From NCBI RefSeq assembly GCF_001866135.1, contig NZ_MODW01000003.1:1-64000 (forward strand): a stretch of DNA of 64,000 nt, in the 5' to 3' direction. The notes below the pieces were generated by a model. It saw only the letters and a list, made by a program, of their open reading frames with translations. It was not told the origin of the DNA and did no database searches. Shown here in pieces: positions 24,678 through 32,851 of the stretch (its first letter is position 1; each line of letters opens with the position of its first letter). The DNA comes from Microbacterium sp. LCT-H2. GTDB taxonomy: Bacteria; Actinomycetota; Actinomycetes; Actinomycetales; Microbacteriaceae. A program made the translations under genes and the position numbers.

Positions 24678-25274
24678 ATGGCTAACGACGTCGAGCACGC
24701 CAAGCGAGCCCTCCGCGCGGAGCTGCGCGAGCGGCGTCAGCTGCTGTCCGATCCGCAGCGCGAGGCCGCTGCCGCGGCGATCGGCGAGCGCCTCGACGCC
24801 CTCGTCGACGAGCTCGGCGCCCGCTCCGTCTCCTGCTTCCTCTCCACCACCACGGAGCCGGGCACCAGGGAGTTCGTCACCCGCGCGGTCCGCCGCGGGA
24901 TCCGGGTCCTCCTCCCCGTCACTCGCTCCGACGGACTGCTCGACTGGGCGGTCGCCGACGACACCGACGAGATCGCGGAAGGCCTGTACGGGCTACCGGA
25001 GCCGACCGGCGAGGTGCTGGGACCGATCGCGGTGAACGACGTCGACCTGATGATCGTCCCCGCCGCCGCCGTCGACCGCTCGGGGATGCGCATGGGCTGG
25101 GGCCGCGGCTACTTCGACAAGACCATCGGCTCCATGGAGAAATGCCCTCCGGTGTACGCGGTGATCTATGATTCCGAGGTACTCGACGAACTGCCGCGCG
25201 AGGTGCACGATCAGCCGGTCGACGGCATCGTGACCCCGTCGCAGACGCTGCATCTGTCGCCTCGGCGACGCTGA
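24678..25274 (+). CDS. 5-formyltetrahydrofolate cyclo-ligase
   Basis: The 198-residue protein has the ATP-dependent 5-FCL features: an N-terminal basic helix KRALRAELRERRQLL, and the conserved MRMGWGRGYFDKTI (G-x-G-x-G-Y-[FY]-D, about residues 138-151) for ATP and magnesium. It converts 5-formyl-THF to 5,10-methenyl-THF, recycling a folate storage or inhibitory form. Leaderless TAGACT upstream. FmdB follows after 15 bases, probably the same transcript. Confidence 0.92.
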   Translation: MANDVEHAKRALRAELRERRQLLSDPQREAAAAAIGERLDALVDELGARSVSCFLSTTTEPGTREFVTRAVRRGIRVLLPVTRSDGLLDWAVADDTDEIAEGLYGLPEPTGEVLGPIAVNDVDLMIVPAAAVDRSGMRMGWGRGYFDKTIGSMEKCPPVYAVIYDSEVLDELPREVHDQPVDGIVTPSQTLHLSPRRR

Positions 25275-25289
25275 CCCGCAAGGACCGCC

Positions 25290-25562
25290 ATGCCTACCTA
25301 CGCCTATGCCTGCACCGCGTGCGGGCACCAGTTCGACGCCGTCCAGAGCTTCTCCGATGACGCGCTCACGGTCTGCCCCGAGTGCGGCGGCGCACTGCGC
25401 AAGCAGTACGGCTCGATCGGCGTGACCTTCAACGGCTCCGGCTTCTATCGCACGGACTCGCGCGCCAAATCCGGGGGTTCGAAGGATGCTTCGGCATCAT
25501 CGAAGTCGGATTCGACGACGAGCGCCAAACCGGCTGCTGCGTCGACTCCCGCCTCGAACTGA
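25290..25562 (+). CDS. FmdB-family zinc ribbon protein
   Basis: The 90-residue protein has an N-terminal zinc ribbon (PTYAYACTACGHQFD with C8/C11, VCPECGG with the second Cys pair) and the following VTFNGSGFYRTD typical of the FmdB family. A Ser/Ala/Lys-rich disordered tail follows. AAGGA precedes the ATG. The family is thought to regulate or assist formamidase-type genes, but in actinobacteria it is near-universal next to 5-FCL and mscL, with no fixed function. Confidence 0.88.
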   Translation: MPTYAYACTACGHQFDAVQSFSDDALTVCPECGGALRKQYGSIGVTFNGSGFYRTDSRAKSGGSKDASASSKSDSTTSAKPAAASTPASN

Positions 25563-25586
25563 GGCCCAGTCGACTTGGGGGTTTCC

Positions 25587-26018
25587 ATGCTCAAAGGTTT
25601 CAAGGACTTCCTGCTCCGCGGGAACGTCATCGATCTCGCCGTCGCGGTCGTCATCGGCACCGCCTTCACGGCCGTCGTGACGGCCGTGGTGAACAGCGTC
25701 ATCAACCCGCTCATCGCGCTCTTCCTCAAGGCCGATGCGGCCGGCAAGTTCGGCATCCAGATCACGAACATCTACGGCGAGAAGGTCACCTTCCCGATCG
25801 GCGACCTCATCTCGGCGATCATCAGCTTCCTCGCCGTCGCGGTCGTGGTCTACTTCGTCTTCGTCCTGCCGATGAACACGTTCAAGGCCCACGTCGAGGC
25901 GCGCAAGGGCACGCCGGCCGAGGAGCCGGAGGAGGAGCCGGCCGCCGCGACCGAGGCGGAGCTGCTCGTCGAGATCCGCGATCTGCTCAAGACCCAGCAG
26001 GGCCCACGCGGCGTCTGA
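25587..26018 (+). CDS. mscL: Large-conductance mechanosensitive channel MscL
   Basis: The 143-residue inner-membrane protein starts MLKGFKDFLLRGNVIDLAVA (amphipathic helix and start of TM1). It has the pore helix VVIGTAFTAVVTAVVNSVI, a periplasmic loop, TM2 (about 72-95) ending FVLPMNTFK, and an acidic cytoplasmic helix EAELLVEIRDLL. It opens on osmotic down-shock. The ATG at 25587 is chosen over a TTG 12 bases upstream because the family starts there. A strong terminator follows. Confidence 0.95.
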   Translation: MLKGFKDFLLRGNVIDLAVAVVIGTAFTAVVTAVVNSVINPLIALFLKADAAGKFGIQITNIYGEKVTFPIGDLISAIISFLAVAVVVYFVFVLPMNTFKAHVEARKGTPAEEPEEEPAAATEAELLVEIRDLLKTQQGPRGV

Positions 26019-26033
26019 CCGCACCGGCCTGAC

Positions 26034-26072
26034 GACCCACGGCTCTCCTCGGAGGGCCGTGGGTCTTCCTCT
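26034..26072 (+). terminator. Rho-independent terminator after mscL
   Basis: GACCCACGGC (26034-26043) pairs perfectly with GCCGTGGGTC (26056-26065). A pyrimidine/T-rich tract TTCCTCTTT follows at once. It ends the 5-FCL-fmdB-mscL unit. Confidence 0.8.
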
Positions 26073-26087
26073 TTCCGGGGGGCCGCG

Positions 26088-26285
26088 TCAGTAGTGCGGA
26101 GGCACGTCGCGGAGGAGCTGGTCGTCGTTGGGCCCCTTCCGATCGCCGGGGGCGGACCGGCGCGGCGTCTCACCCTCCGGGACCTCCGGCGTCGGGTCGC
26201 TGCCCTCGACGGGCGTCAGACGCGCCCGCCGGGAGCCCGGCACCCGGACGACCCGCTGACGCGGCTCGTCACGGCCGTCAGTCAT
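26088..26285 (-). CDS. 65-residue actinobacterial protein coupled to the helicase-like gene
   Basis: The product is polar and Arg/Pro/Asp-rich, with RVVRVPGSRRARLTPVEGSD near the middle and a conserved-looking end GPNDDQLLRDVPPHY. I recognise this kind of tail from small actinobacterial proteins encoded next to large helicase-like genes, but know no function. The ATG at 26285 overlaps the helicase-like gene by 8 bp, so it is translated from the same message. Composition suggests a mostly disordered protein. Confidence 0.6.
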   Translation of the reverse strand: MTDGRDEPRQRVVRVPGSRRARLTPVEGSDPTPEVPEGETPRRSAPGDRKGPNDDQLLRDVPPHY

Positions 26286-29200
26286 TCCGGTGGTCGCCGA
26301 GGTCGAGGGGCTGCGTGTCGTTCTCCGCGCGCGGCGCCGACTCCGAGATGCCGAGCACCGTCGCGATCCGCGACGCCACGGTGCGCGGGTCGCTGTAGAG
26401 GTCGAACGCGTGCACGCGGACGTAGTGCCAGCCGAGGCGGCGGAGCACATGAGGGCGCAGTCGGAGCGTCTCGCGCAGCGACTCCCCCCGGGACTCCGGA
26501 TCGGACTCGATCACGACGGCCTTGCCCTTGTGCTGCGCCACGAGCGGCAGAAGCCCCCGGTAGTCGACGTCGACGGAGGCCCCGAGACGCCGGAGCTCCC
26601 TGGCCAGTGCGAGCGTGAGCGGGTCGGCCAGATCCTCCAGCCTCGCATCGCGGGCACGAGCCGCGAGACCGCCGAGGATCGACATGAGCGTGGCCGCGCC
26701 GTGCTCGAGACGCCCGTCGTCGAAGGCCGAGGGGCGGATGGACGAGACGATCACCATGGAACGCCGCGCCCGGGTCATCCCGACCGTCAGCAGCCGCTCG
26801 CCGTCCGGCGTCGACAGGTCGCCGAAGTCGCTGAGGACCCGGCCGTGCTTGGTGAGCCCGAAGCCGAGCGAGAAGATGACGCGGTCGCGGCTCTCCGCGA
26901 CGGACTCCTCGAGCGTGAGCACGGCGAACGGCTCCGCGGTGTCGCGCGCGACGAAGTCCGCGACGTCGGAGCGGCCGGCGAAGGCGGCGGTCACAGCGGC
27001 GCGCACACGCTCCGCGTGACGGGTGCTGGCGGTGACCACCATGAGCGACTCCGTCGGGCGATGCACCGCGTGCTCGACGACCAGCGTGACGACGCGGGCG
27101 ACCTCGGCGTCCGGGCTCTCGACGGCGCCGGAGACGGGATCGGGCGTCCCGGTGCCTCCTTCGACGTAGTCGACCGTGAGGCTGCCGCGGCCCAGGTACG
27201 ATCCGGCCCACGGAAGGGAGACGATCTCACCGCCGTAGAAGGCGTCGTTGATGAGCTCCGCGAGATCCTCGCCGCCGGCACGGTAGCTCCGGGTCAGCGT
27301 CATCACGGGGAACAGCTCGGACAGGCGCTCGAAGACGGAGACCTCGTCGAACGGGACCTCCTCCTCCCAGTCCTCCACGGGGTCGACCGCGATGCGGAAG
27401 GGAGAGGGCCGCTGCGTGACCGGGTCTCCGAAGGCGACGACCTGGCGAGCACGGCGGATGGCCGGGGCCGCCTCGGCGAGGTTGATGGCCGCGGCATCGA
27501 CGAGGAGCACGGTGTCGAACTCCACCGCGTCCGGGATCTCCGGGACGAGGTAGGGCGACGAGATCCAGACCGGAGCCAGCACGTCGACGAGGGTCGGTGC
27601 GGCGCTGACGACCTCGGCCGCCGTCGTGGCGGACTGGGTCAGGGCGCGGCGCAGGTTCTGGGACTGCTCGGGCTCGTCGACGATGGCGATGCGCCACTGG
27701 TTCGCGAGCTGCCAGGCGAGCAGCGGTCCGGCCATGGCCGCGTGCGCCTCGTCGACCAGCCGGAAGTCGCGCTCGAGGCGGTCGACCACCGCGGTGTTCG
27801 CTCCGAGCAGCGCACGGTTGTCCTGCAGCGCTCGTTCGAGGAGGGACTGCCACCAGGCGTACTCGAGCTCGTCCCCCACCCGCGCTTCGGAGACGTGGCG
27901 CACCGAGAGCTCGGTCAGCAGGGGCTCCAGGCCGAGAAGGGCGAGCTTGTCGCGCAGCTGCGCGCGCTCGACGAGGTTCTCGAAGACGTCGGACTTCGCG
28001 GCGAGACCCGCGAGCATGCGCACGAGTCGCGCGACCGGCAGCGAGGACAGCGGTTCGCGGCGGCCGAGTGCCGCGTCCAGCTCGGCGAGCTCGGCCTCCA
28101 CCCGCTGCCAGGCGGCGAACACGTCGGCGAGCCCGAGCGGGATCTCCGGGGCGACGCCCGCGTCCACGTAGCGCTGCCACTGGGTGCGCTGGGTCTGGAT
28201 GCGCAGCAGCGCCTCGTGCATCTCCGTCACGTGCACGCCGGGGCGGACATACTCCTTGGCGAGGCGGCGGAGCCGACGGCGGTTGGCCCCGGACATGCCG
28301 GGCGCGTCCCGTCGCGAGCCGTGCGCCTGGATGAGCTCGCCGAGCGGACGCTCGAACACCGTCGGGCTGAACCGGTCCAGGGTGTCGCGGATCCCCTGCA
28401 GCAGCTCGAGGTAATCGCCGAGCTCGTCGATCGTGGAGAACGGCCGCATATGGGTCTGCGCGATGAGCTCGTACCCGCGCTCGAGCAGGGCGGGCACGCT
28501 GTCGGCGTGGAGGCGTCCGGCGAGCTCATGGGCGGCGCGGGCCGCTTCGGTGCTGCCGAAGGTGACCCCGTACCAGGGCGAGTCGTTCGGTCCGACGCGG
28601 AATTCGCCGAGGCGAGCGGCCTGCGCCAGCGCTGCGGCCGCCTCCGTGCGGTCCTTGGCGAGCCTTCGCAGGGCGTCCACGCTCAATCGAGCCGTGGTCG
28701 ACGGCGGGATCGACAGGGACGCGAGGCGGGTGAGGTGGCGGGTCGCGTCCAGGACGGAGGCGTCGAGACCGGGGACGGGGACGGTCAGCGCATCACGGTA
28801 GTCGCGCAGTACCGTGCGCAGCCGCACGAGCGCGTCGTCGACCTCGCTCACCTTGGGTGCGGTGGCCTTCTCGTTCCTGCCGATCGCACGGACGAGGTCC
28901 CGGCGCAGGCTCGCCGGGGACACTGCGAGGCCATCGAGGCCGATGCCGGCGAGGCGGTGGCGCACACCATCGAGCGTCGACCGGCGAGCCGAGACGACGA
29001 GCACCTTCTTGCCCGCGCGGACGAGCTCGCCCAGCGCGTTGATGACGGTCTGGGTGCCCCCGGTGCCCGGCAGCGTCGCCACGGTGAGGGAGTGACCGGC
29101 GGTGATGCGGGCCAGCACCGCCTCCTGCTCGGCATCCGCGTCGAGGAGCAGCGTGTCCGAGGCGGGCGCGCGGTCGTCCGGACCGACGTGGTGCGGGACG

Positions 29201-29997
29201 GCGCGCGGTGCCGTGACCTGCTCGCGATCGCCGACGTGGCCGCCGAGCGCGTTGAGGACCGGGTGGTCGAGGGTGCCGCCGTCCTGGGCCATGGCTCCCG
29301 CGACGTCGGCGAAGGTGGAGACGACGAGTCGCGGCTCGACGGAGAACGTCTCGATGGATCGGGTCAGGCCGCGCAGGCTGTCGATCACGGGCTGCGGCTT
29401 GAAGATGCCGCCGTCGTAGGCGAGCGCGGCGAGGGCCGCGGCGTCGAGGGACAGACCGAAGTGCTCGCGGGCGACGCGGACGAGCTCCGGATTCACCTCG
29501 AACGCGCCCTGCAGCTTGAGCTCGAAGTCGGTGTGGTGGCGGCGGATCGCGAGCGGGCGCAGCAGGACGGGAGCGGCGAACGTCGCCCCGCCGATGCGCC
29601 ATCGGGCGACGCCGACGGCGAGGTGCACCGCCTCGATGCCGCGAACCGTGCGCAGCTCGGTGTTCTTGGCCGTGATCCGCTCCGCGGCCAGTCGCGCGGT
29701 GCGCAGGCCCACCTCGTCGCGGAAGAGGTTGGACAGGAGCGTCGACTTGCCGGTGATGAACTGCGGAAGACTGCCCGGGTGCGCCTTGGAGATGTCGATC
29801 CCGGATTCGGGCCCGTCGCGGAAACTGCTCAGCGGCGAAGGACCGCCCAGATCGGCGGCTTCGGCCCGCAGACGCGTGCGCTCGGCCTCGGCGGCGTGCG
29901 CGATGCCGACTCCGGTGGACGAGTCGTGCAGGTCACCGAGGGACACAGCGCTGTCCACCGCTGTGTTGTTCGCAGACCTGCTTTCCCGTCGCCACAC
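26278..29997 (-). CDS. Large SF1-helicase-like protein with degenerate ATPase motifs and C-terminal Vsr/MTES_1575-like nuclease-type domain
   Basis: The roughly 1239-residue protein has an N-terminal DUF4011-like region, a split UvrD/AAA_11-type motor with a long helical insertion, a second RecA-like domain (about 885-1110), and a C-terminal domain (about 1140-1215) like the Vsr-related REase_MTES_1575 family. Motor residues are damaged. The P-loop reads LPGTGGTQT, with Gly314 in place of the Lys. The Walker B reads LLVDAAAIN, with Ala835 in place of the Glu. The loop after it is GDPVTQRP. The nuclease core VVIESDP still has acidic residues and is followed by VLRRLGWHYVRVHAFDLYSDP. The GTG at 29997 is 6 bases after TAGGGT; 30003 is an alternative. 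It overlaps the next small gene by 8 bp. Possible role: nucleic-acid scaffold or nuclease in defence or repair. Confidence 0.8.
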   Translation of the reverse strand: MWRRESRSANNTAVDSAVSLGDLHDSSTGVGIAHAAEAERTRLRAEAADLGGPSPLSSFRDGPESGIDISKAHPGSLPQFITGKSTLLSNLFRDEVGLRTARLAAERITAKNTELRTVRGIEAVHLAVGVARWRIGGATFAAPVLLRPLAIRRHHTDFELKLQGAFEVNPELVRVAREHFGLSLDAAALAALAYDGGIFKPQPVIDSLRGLTRSIETFSVEPRLVVSTFADVAGAMAQDGGTLDHPVLNALGGHVGDREQVTAPRAVPHHVGPDDRAPASDTLLLDADAEQEAVLARITAGHSLTVATLPGTGGTQTVINALGELVRAGKKVLVVSARRSTLDGVRHRLAGIGLDGLAVSPASLRRDLVRAIGRNEKATAPKVSEVDDALVRLRTVLRDYRDALTVPVPGLDASVLDATRHLTRLASLSIPPSTTARLSVDALRRLAKDRTEAAAALAQAARLGEFRVGPNDSPWYGVTFGSTEAARAAHELAGRLHADSVPALLERGYELIAQTHMRPFSTIDELGDYLELLQGIRDTLDRFSPTVFERPLGELIQAHGSRRDAPGMSGANRRRLRRLAKEYVRPGVHVTEMHEALLRIQTQRTQWQRYVDAGVAPEIPLGLADVFAAWQRVEAELAELDAALGRREPLSSLPVARLVRMLAGLAAKSDVFENLVERAQLRDKLALLGLEPLLTELSVRHVSEARVGDELEYAWWQSLLERALQDNRALLGANTAVVDRLERDFRLVDEAHAAMAGPLLAWQLANQWRIAIVDEPEQSQNLRRALTQSATTAAEVVSAAPTLVDVLAPVWISSPYLVPEIPDAVEFDTVLLVDAAAINLAEAAPAIRRARQVVAFGDPVTQRPSPFRIAVDPVEDWEEEVPFDEVSVFERLSELFPVMTLTRSYRAGGEDLAELINDAFYGGEIVSLPWAGSYLGRGSLTVDYVEGGTGTPDPVSGAVESPDAEVARVVTLVVEHAVHRPTESLMVVTASTRHAERVRAAVTAAFAGRSDVADFVARDTAEPFAVLTLEESVAESRDRVIFSLGFGLTKHGRVLSDFGDLSTPDGERLLTVGMTRARRSMVIVSSIRPSAFDDGRLEHGAATLMSILGGLAARARDARLEDLADPLTLALARELRRLGASVDVDYRGLLPLVAQHKGKAVVIESDPESRGESLRETLRLRPHVLRRLGWHYVRVHAFDLYSDPRTVASRIATVLGISESAPRAENDTQPLDLGDHRND

Positions 29998-30185
29998 ACT
30001 CACACCCTAGGCGCGACACCGTCGGAGATCGGTATCCACGGCGGGTTTCCGGTGAAAAACAGCCGGTACGACGCCCGCTCGGACTGCTCCTCCCCGCGCG
30101 GTCGTGCGCTCACGTTGTCCACGGAACGCGCGACCAGGCCGACGACCGGTTCTCTCGGGTCGAACGGGCCGGTCAGGATGGGGAC

Positions 30186-30698
30186 ATGACTTTCCGCTAC
30201 GACTTCGCTCCGACGCCCTTCGGCGACGCCCTCGCGGTCTTCTCCGACGAGGGCATCGTGCGCTTCGATCTCTCCGAGTCCGCAGACCCGCAGGTGCCGT
30301 GGCTGCTCGAGAGCGTGTCGCGACAGCTCGGTGCAGTCCCGGAGCCCGACCCCGGCGCCGCCGACGAGCTCGTCCCGCTCCTCGACGCGTACTTCGACGG
30401 CGAGCCCGTGCGCTTCGACGAGCACATCCGCCTCGACTGGCGCCTCGTGGACGGGTTCCACCGGACGGCGCTGCACACCGTGAGCGACATCCCCTGGGGC
30501 CAGACCCTGAGCTACGGAGACGTCGCGGTGCTGGCCGGCCACCCAGGGGCAGCGCGCGCCGTCGGGACGGCGTGCCGCCTCACGCCGTTCTCGATCATCG
30601 TGCCCGTGCACCGGGTCGTGCGCTCCGACGGTTCGCCGGGGCACTACGGCGGCCACCCGGAGCGGAAGCGCTTCCTGCTGGACCTCGAGTCTCGGTGA
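30186..30698 (+). CDS. Alkyltransferase-like protein: MGMT fold without the catalytic cysteine
   Basis: The 170-residue protein is a normal-looking O6-methylguanine-DNA methyltransferase: an N-terminal domain, then HTH segment IPWGQTLSYGDVAVLAGHPG, ARAVGTACRLTPFSIIVPVH and SDGSPGHYGGHPERKRFLL. At the active site the invariant P-C-H-R is P-V-H-R, with Val141 replacing the acceptor Cys. Going from TGC to GTG changes all three bases, so a sequencing slip is unlikely. By analogy with ATL proteins (usually Trp or Ala at this place) it could bind alkylated guanine and flag it for nucleotide-excision repair, but could not transfer the alkyl group. CAGGAT lies 6 bases upstream of the ATG. Confidence 0.85.
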   Translation: MTFRYDFAPTPFGDALAVFSDEGIVRFDLSESADPQVPWLLESVSRQLGAVPEPDPGAADELVPLLDAYFDGEPVRFDEHIRLDWRLVDGFHRTALHTVSDIPWGQTLSYGDVAVLAGHPGAARAVGTACRLTPFSIIVPVHRVVRSDGSPGHYGGHPERKRFLLDLESR

Positions 30699-30710
30699 GA
30701 CCGCCCCTGG

Positions 30711-30747
30711 GGTGCGGGCCCGGCGAGTAGGCCGCCGGGCCCGCACC
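30711..30747. terminator. Strong bidirectional hairpin between convergent genes
   Basis: GGTGCGGGCCCGGCG (30711-30725) is perfectly complementary to 30733-30747 with a 7-base loop. It lies between the ends of the alkyltransferase-like gene and the symporter gene. No T-run, but a 15-bp GC stem is very stable. Confidence 0.65.
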
Positions 30748-30760
30748 CGAGGAGGTCGCG

Positions 30761-32398
30761 TCAGTGGTCGACGGCCTTCTCCGCACCGAAGCCGGTGAGC
30801 GAGCGGACCTCCATCTCGGCTGCCAGCTCGGGAGACTCGCGCCGGGTGCTGGTGACGGTTCCGAGCCAGCCGAGGGCGAACCCGAGCGGTATGGACACGA
30901 TGCCCGGGTTATTCAACGGCCAGATGGCGATGTCGATCCCGGGGATCATCGACGTGGGCGTGCCGGAGAACACGGGCGACAGGATGATGAGGATGATCGC
31001 CGAGCCGAGCCCTCCGTACATGCTCCACACCGCGCCCCGCGTCGTGAACCGGCGCCAGAACAGGGAGTAGAGGATCGTCGGCAGGTTGGCCGACGCCGCC
31101 ACCGCGAAGGCGAGCGCCACGAGGAAGGCGATGTTCTGCCCCTGCGCCCCGATGCCGCCGACGATCGCGAGGATGCCGATGACGATGACCGTCCGGCGAG
31201 CGACGCGCACCTCGCCGTTGGGATCAGCCTCGACCGGCTTGCCCTCCGCGTCTTTCCGTCCCTTCTGGATCACGTTCGCGTAGATGTCGTGCGCGAACGA
31301 CGCCGCCGCCGTGATGGTGAGTCCGGCGACGACCGCGAGGATCGTGGCGAACGCCACCGCGGAGATGAACCCGAGGAGCACGGGACCGCCGAGCTTCAAC
31401 GCCAGCAGCGGCGCGGCGGAGTTCACTCCCCCTGGTGCCGCGGCGATCACATCGGCGCCGACGAGCGCACCGGCTCCGTAACCGAGCACCAGCGTGAGCA
31501 GGTAGAACCCGCCGATCAGCCAGATCGCCCATACCACCGAACGCCGCGCCTCCTTGGCGGTCGGCACGGTGTAGAAGCGCATGAGCACGTGCGGCAGCCC
31601 CGCGGTGCCGAGCACCAGTGCCATGCCCAAGGACAGGAAGTCCCACGGGTTGGCGCCGTACTGCAGGCCCGGCGCCAGCACCGCCTCGCCCTTGTCGGAG
31701 TTGGCCACGGCAGCCTCCAGCAGGGTGTTCAGGCTGAAGCCGTTGATCGCGAGGACCCAGATCGTCATCGCCAATGCGCCGCCGATGAGGAGGACCGCCT
31801 TGACGATCTGCACCCAGGTGGTGCCCTTCATCCCGCCGATCAGCACGTAGACGATCATGAGGATGCCGACGACGGCGATGACGACCGACTGCCCGACGCG
31901 CCCGTCGATCCCGAGCAGCAGGGATACGAGACCGCCCGCACCCGCCATCTGCGCGAGGAGGTAGAAGAAGCAGACAGCGAGCGTGGTGATCGCCGCCGCC
32001 ATCCGCACCGGGCGCTGCTTCAAGCGGAACGAGAGCACGTCCGCCATCGTGAACTTGCCCGTGTTGCGCATGAGCTCCGCCACGAGCAGCAGCGCGACCA
32101 GCCAGGCGACGAGGAATCCGATGGAGTAGAGGAATCCGTCGTACCCGTTGATCGCGATGGCACCGCAGATGCCGAGGAACGATGCCGCGGACAGGTAGTC
32201 GCCCGCGATCGCGAATCCGTTCTGGGGTCCCGTGAAGGAGCGTCCGGCCGCGTAGTAGTCGGCGGCCGTCTTGTTGTTCCGGCTGGCGCGGATGACGATG
32301 AACAATGTCACCGCGACGAAGGCCAGGAAGATCGAGATGTTGAACACCGGGTTGATGTCGAGTGCGACATCCTCGGTGGCCGTGCGGATGATGGTCAT
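30761..32398 (-). CDS. Sodium:solute symporter of the ActP/MctC monocarboxylate type
   Basis: The 545-residue protein has about 13 membrane helices and the SSF landmarks FAIAGDYLSAASFLGICGAI, LGTAGLPHVLMRFYTVP and AFATILAVVAGLTITAAASF. It resembles the acetate permease ActP and corynebacterial MctC, which take up acetate, propionate and pyruvate with a cation. It overlaps the DUF485 gene by 4 bp, the same order as the two-gene mctC operon of Corynebacterium glutamicum. The divergent gene encodes a RamA-like regulator. Substrate is inferred from family and context. Confidence 0.9.
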   Translation of the reverse strand: MTIIRTATEDVALDINPVFNISIFLAFVAVTLFIVIRASRNNKTAADYYAAGRSFTGPQNGFAIAGDYLSAASFLGICGAIAINGYDGFLYSIGFLVAWLVALLLVAELMRNTGKFTMADVLSFRLKQRPVRMAAAITTLAVCFFYLLAQMAGAGGLVSLLLGIDGRVGQSVVIAVVGILMIVYVLIGGMKGTTWVQIVKAVLLIGGALAMTIWVLAINGFSLNTLLEAAVANSDKGEAVLAPGLQYGANPWDFLSLGMALVLGTAGLPHVLMRFYTVPTAKEARRSVVWAIWLIGGFYLLTLVLGYGAGALVGADVIAAAPGGVNSAAPLLALKLGGPVLLGFISAVAFATILAVVAGLTITAAASFAHDIYANVIQKGRKDAEGKPVEADPNGEVRVARRTVIVIGILAIVGGIGAQGQNIAFLVALAFAVAASANLPTILYSLFWRRFTTRGAVWSMYGGLGSAIILIILSPVFSGTPTSMIPGIDIAIWPLNNPGIVSIPLGFALGWLGTVTSTRRESPELAAEMEVRSLTGFGAEKAVDH

Positions 32399-32742
32399 GC
32401 GTCCGCCTGCGCCTTCTCGAGTTCTTCACGGATCTCCGACGCCAGCGGATCGAGCTTCCTATTCGCGAATGCGACGTACGCCATCGTGATGGCGAATGTC
32501 GTCACGAACTGACCGAGCCCGAAGAGCAGCCCGACGGTGATATCGCCCCAGACGCGCTGGGCCATGAAATCGCGGGCGAATGCCGCCAGCAGCACGTAGA
32601 CGAAATACCACACGAGGAAGAACGCGGCGAGGGGGAAGATGAAGGACCGCTGCGTCCGTTTCAACCGCAGGAATCGGGGGGATTGCTCGACGGCGACATA
32701 ATTGATCGCACCGTTCTGAGGGGTCGGAATTGGTTCGCTCAT
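32395..32742 (-). CDS. DUF485 small membrane protein of the acetate symporter operon
   Basis: The 115-residue protein has two membrane helices (about 37-60 and 73-97) within the DUF485 pattern, including FPLAAFFLVWYFVYVLLAAF, and charged ends. DUF485 proteins nearly always accompany ActP-like symporters and are thought to assist them. The ATG at 32742 is chosen since GGAGG lies 5 bases upstream; the six extra in-frame codons upstream are dropped. Its stop overlaps the symporter ATG. Confidence 0.85.
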   Translation of the reverse strand: MSEPIPTPQNGAINYVAVEQSPRFLRLKRTQRSFIFPLAAFFLVWYFVYVLLAAFARDFMAQRVWGDITVGLLFGLGQFVTTFAITMAYVAFANRKLDPLASEIREELEKAQADA

Positions 32743-32831
32743 GGGGCCTCCTTGCCACATGTCCGCTGCACGCGCGGCCGTCGCCGCCCGAGTGGTAGGG
32801 TCGACGCTACGAAACGGGGAACGGTGCCGTC

Positions 32832-32838
32832 ACCCCCG
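32832..32838. promoter_or_regulatory. Candidate RamA-type binding site ACCCCCG
   Basis: ACCCCCG matches the AC4-5(A/G/T) stretches bound by RamA of corynebacteria. A nearby CGGGGA at 32815-32820 is a weaker partner. Both lie in the 109-base region between the DUF485/symporter operon and the regulator gene, close to TAGGGT (32806-32811), a plausible -10 for the regulator. Confidence 0.35.
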
Positions 32839-32851
32839 AAAGTAGGTATTC

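Noticed and set aside
26290-30189. Very long plus-strand open frame (1299 codons) opposite the helicase-like gene
   Set aside because: It is an antisense shadow caused by GC-rich codons. Its translation is low-complexity Arg/Gly/Asp/Val with no domain, while the minus strand has clear motifs.
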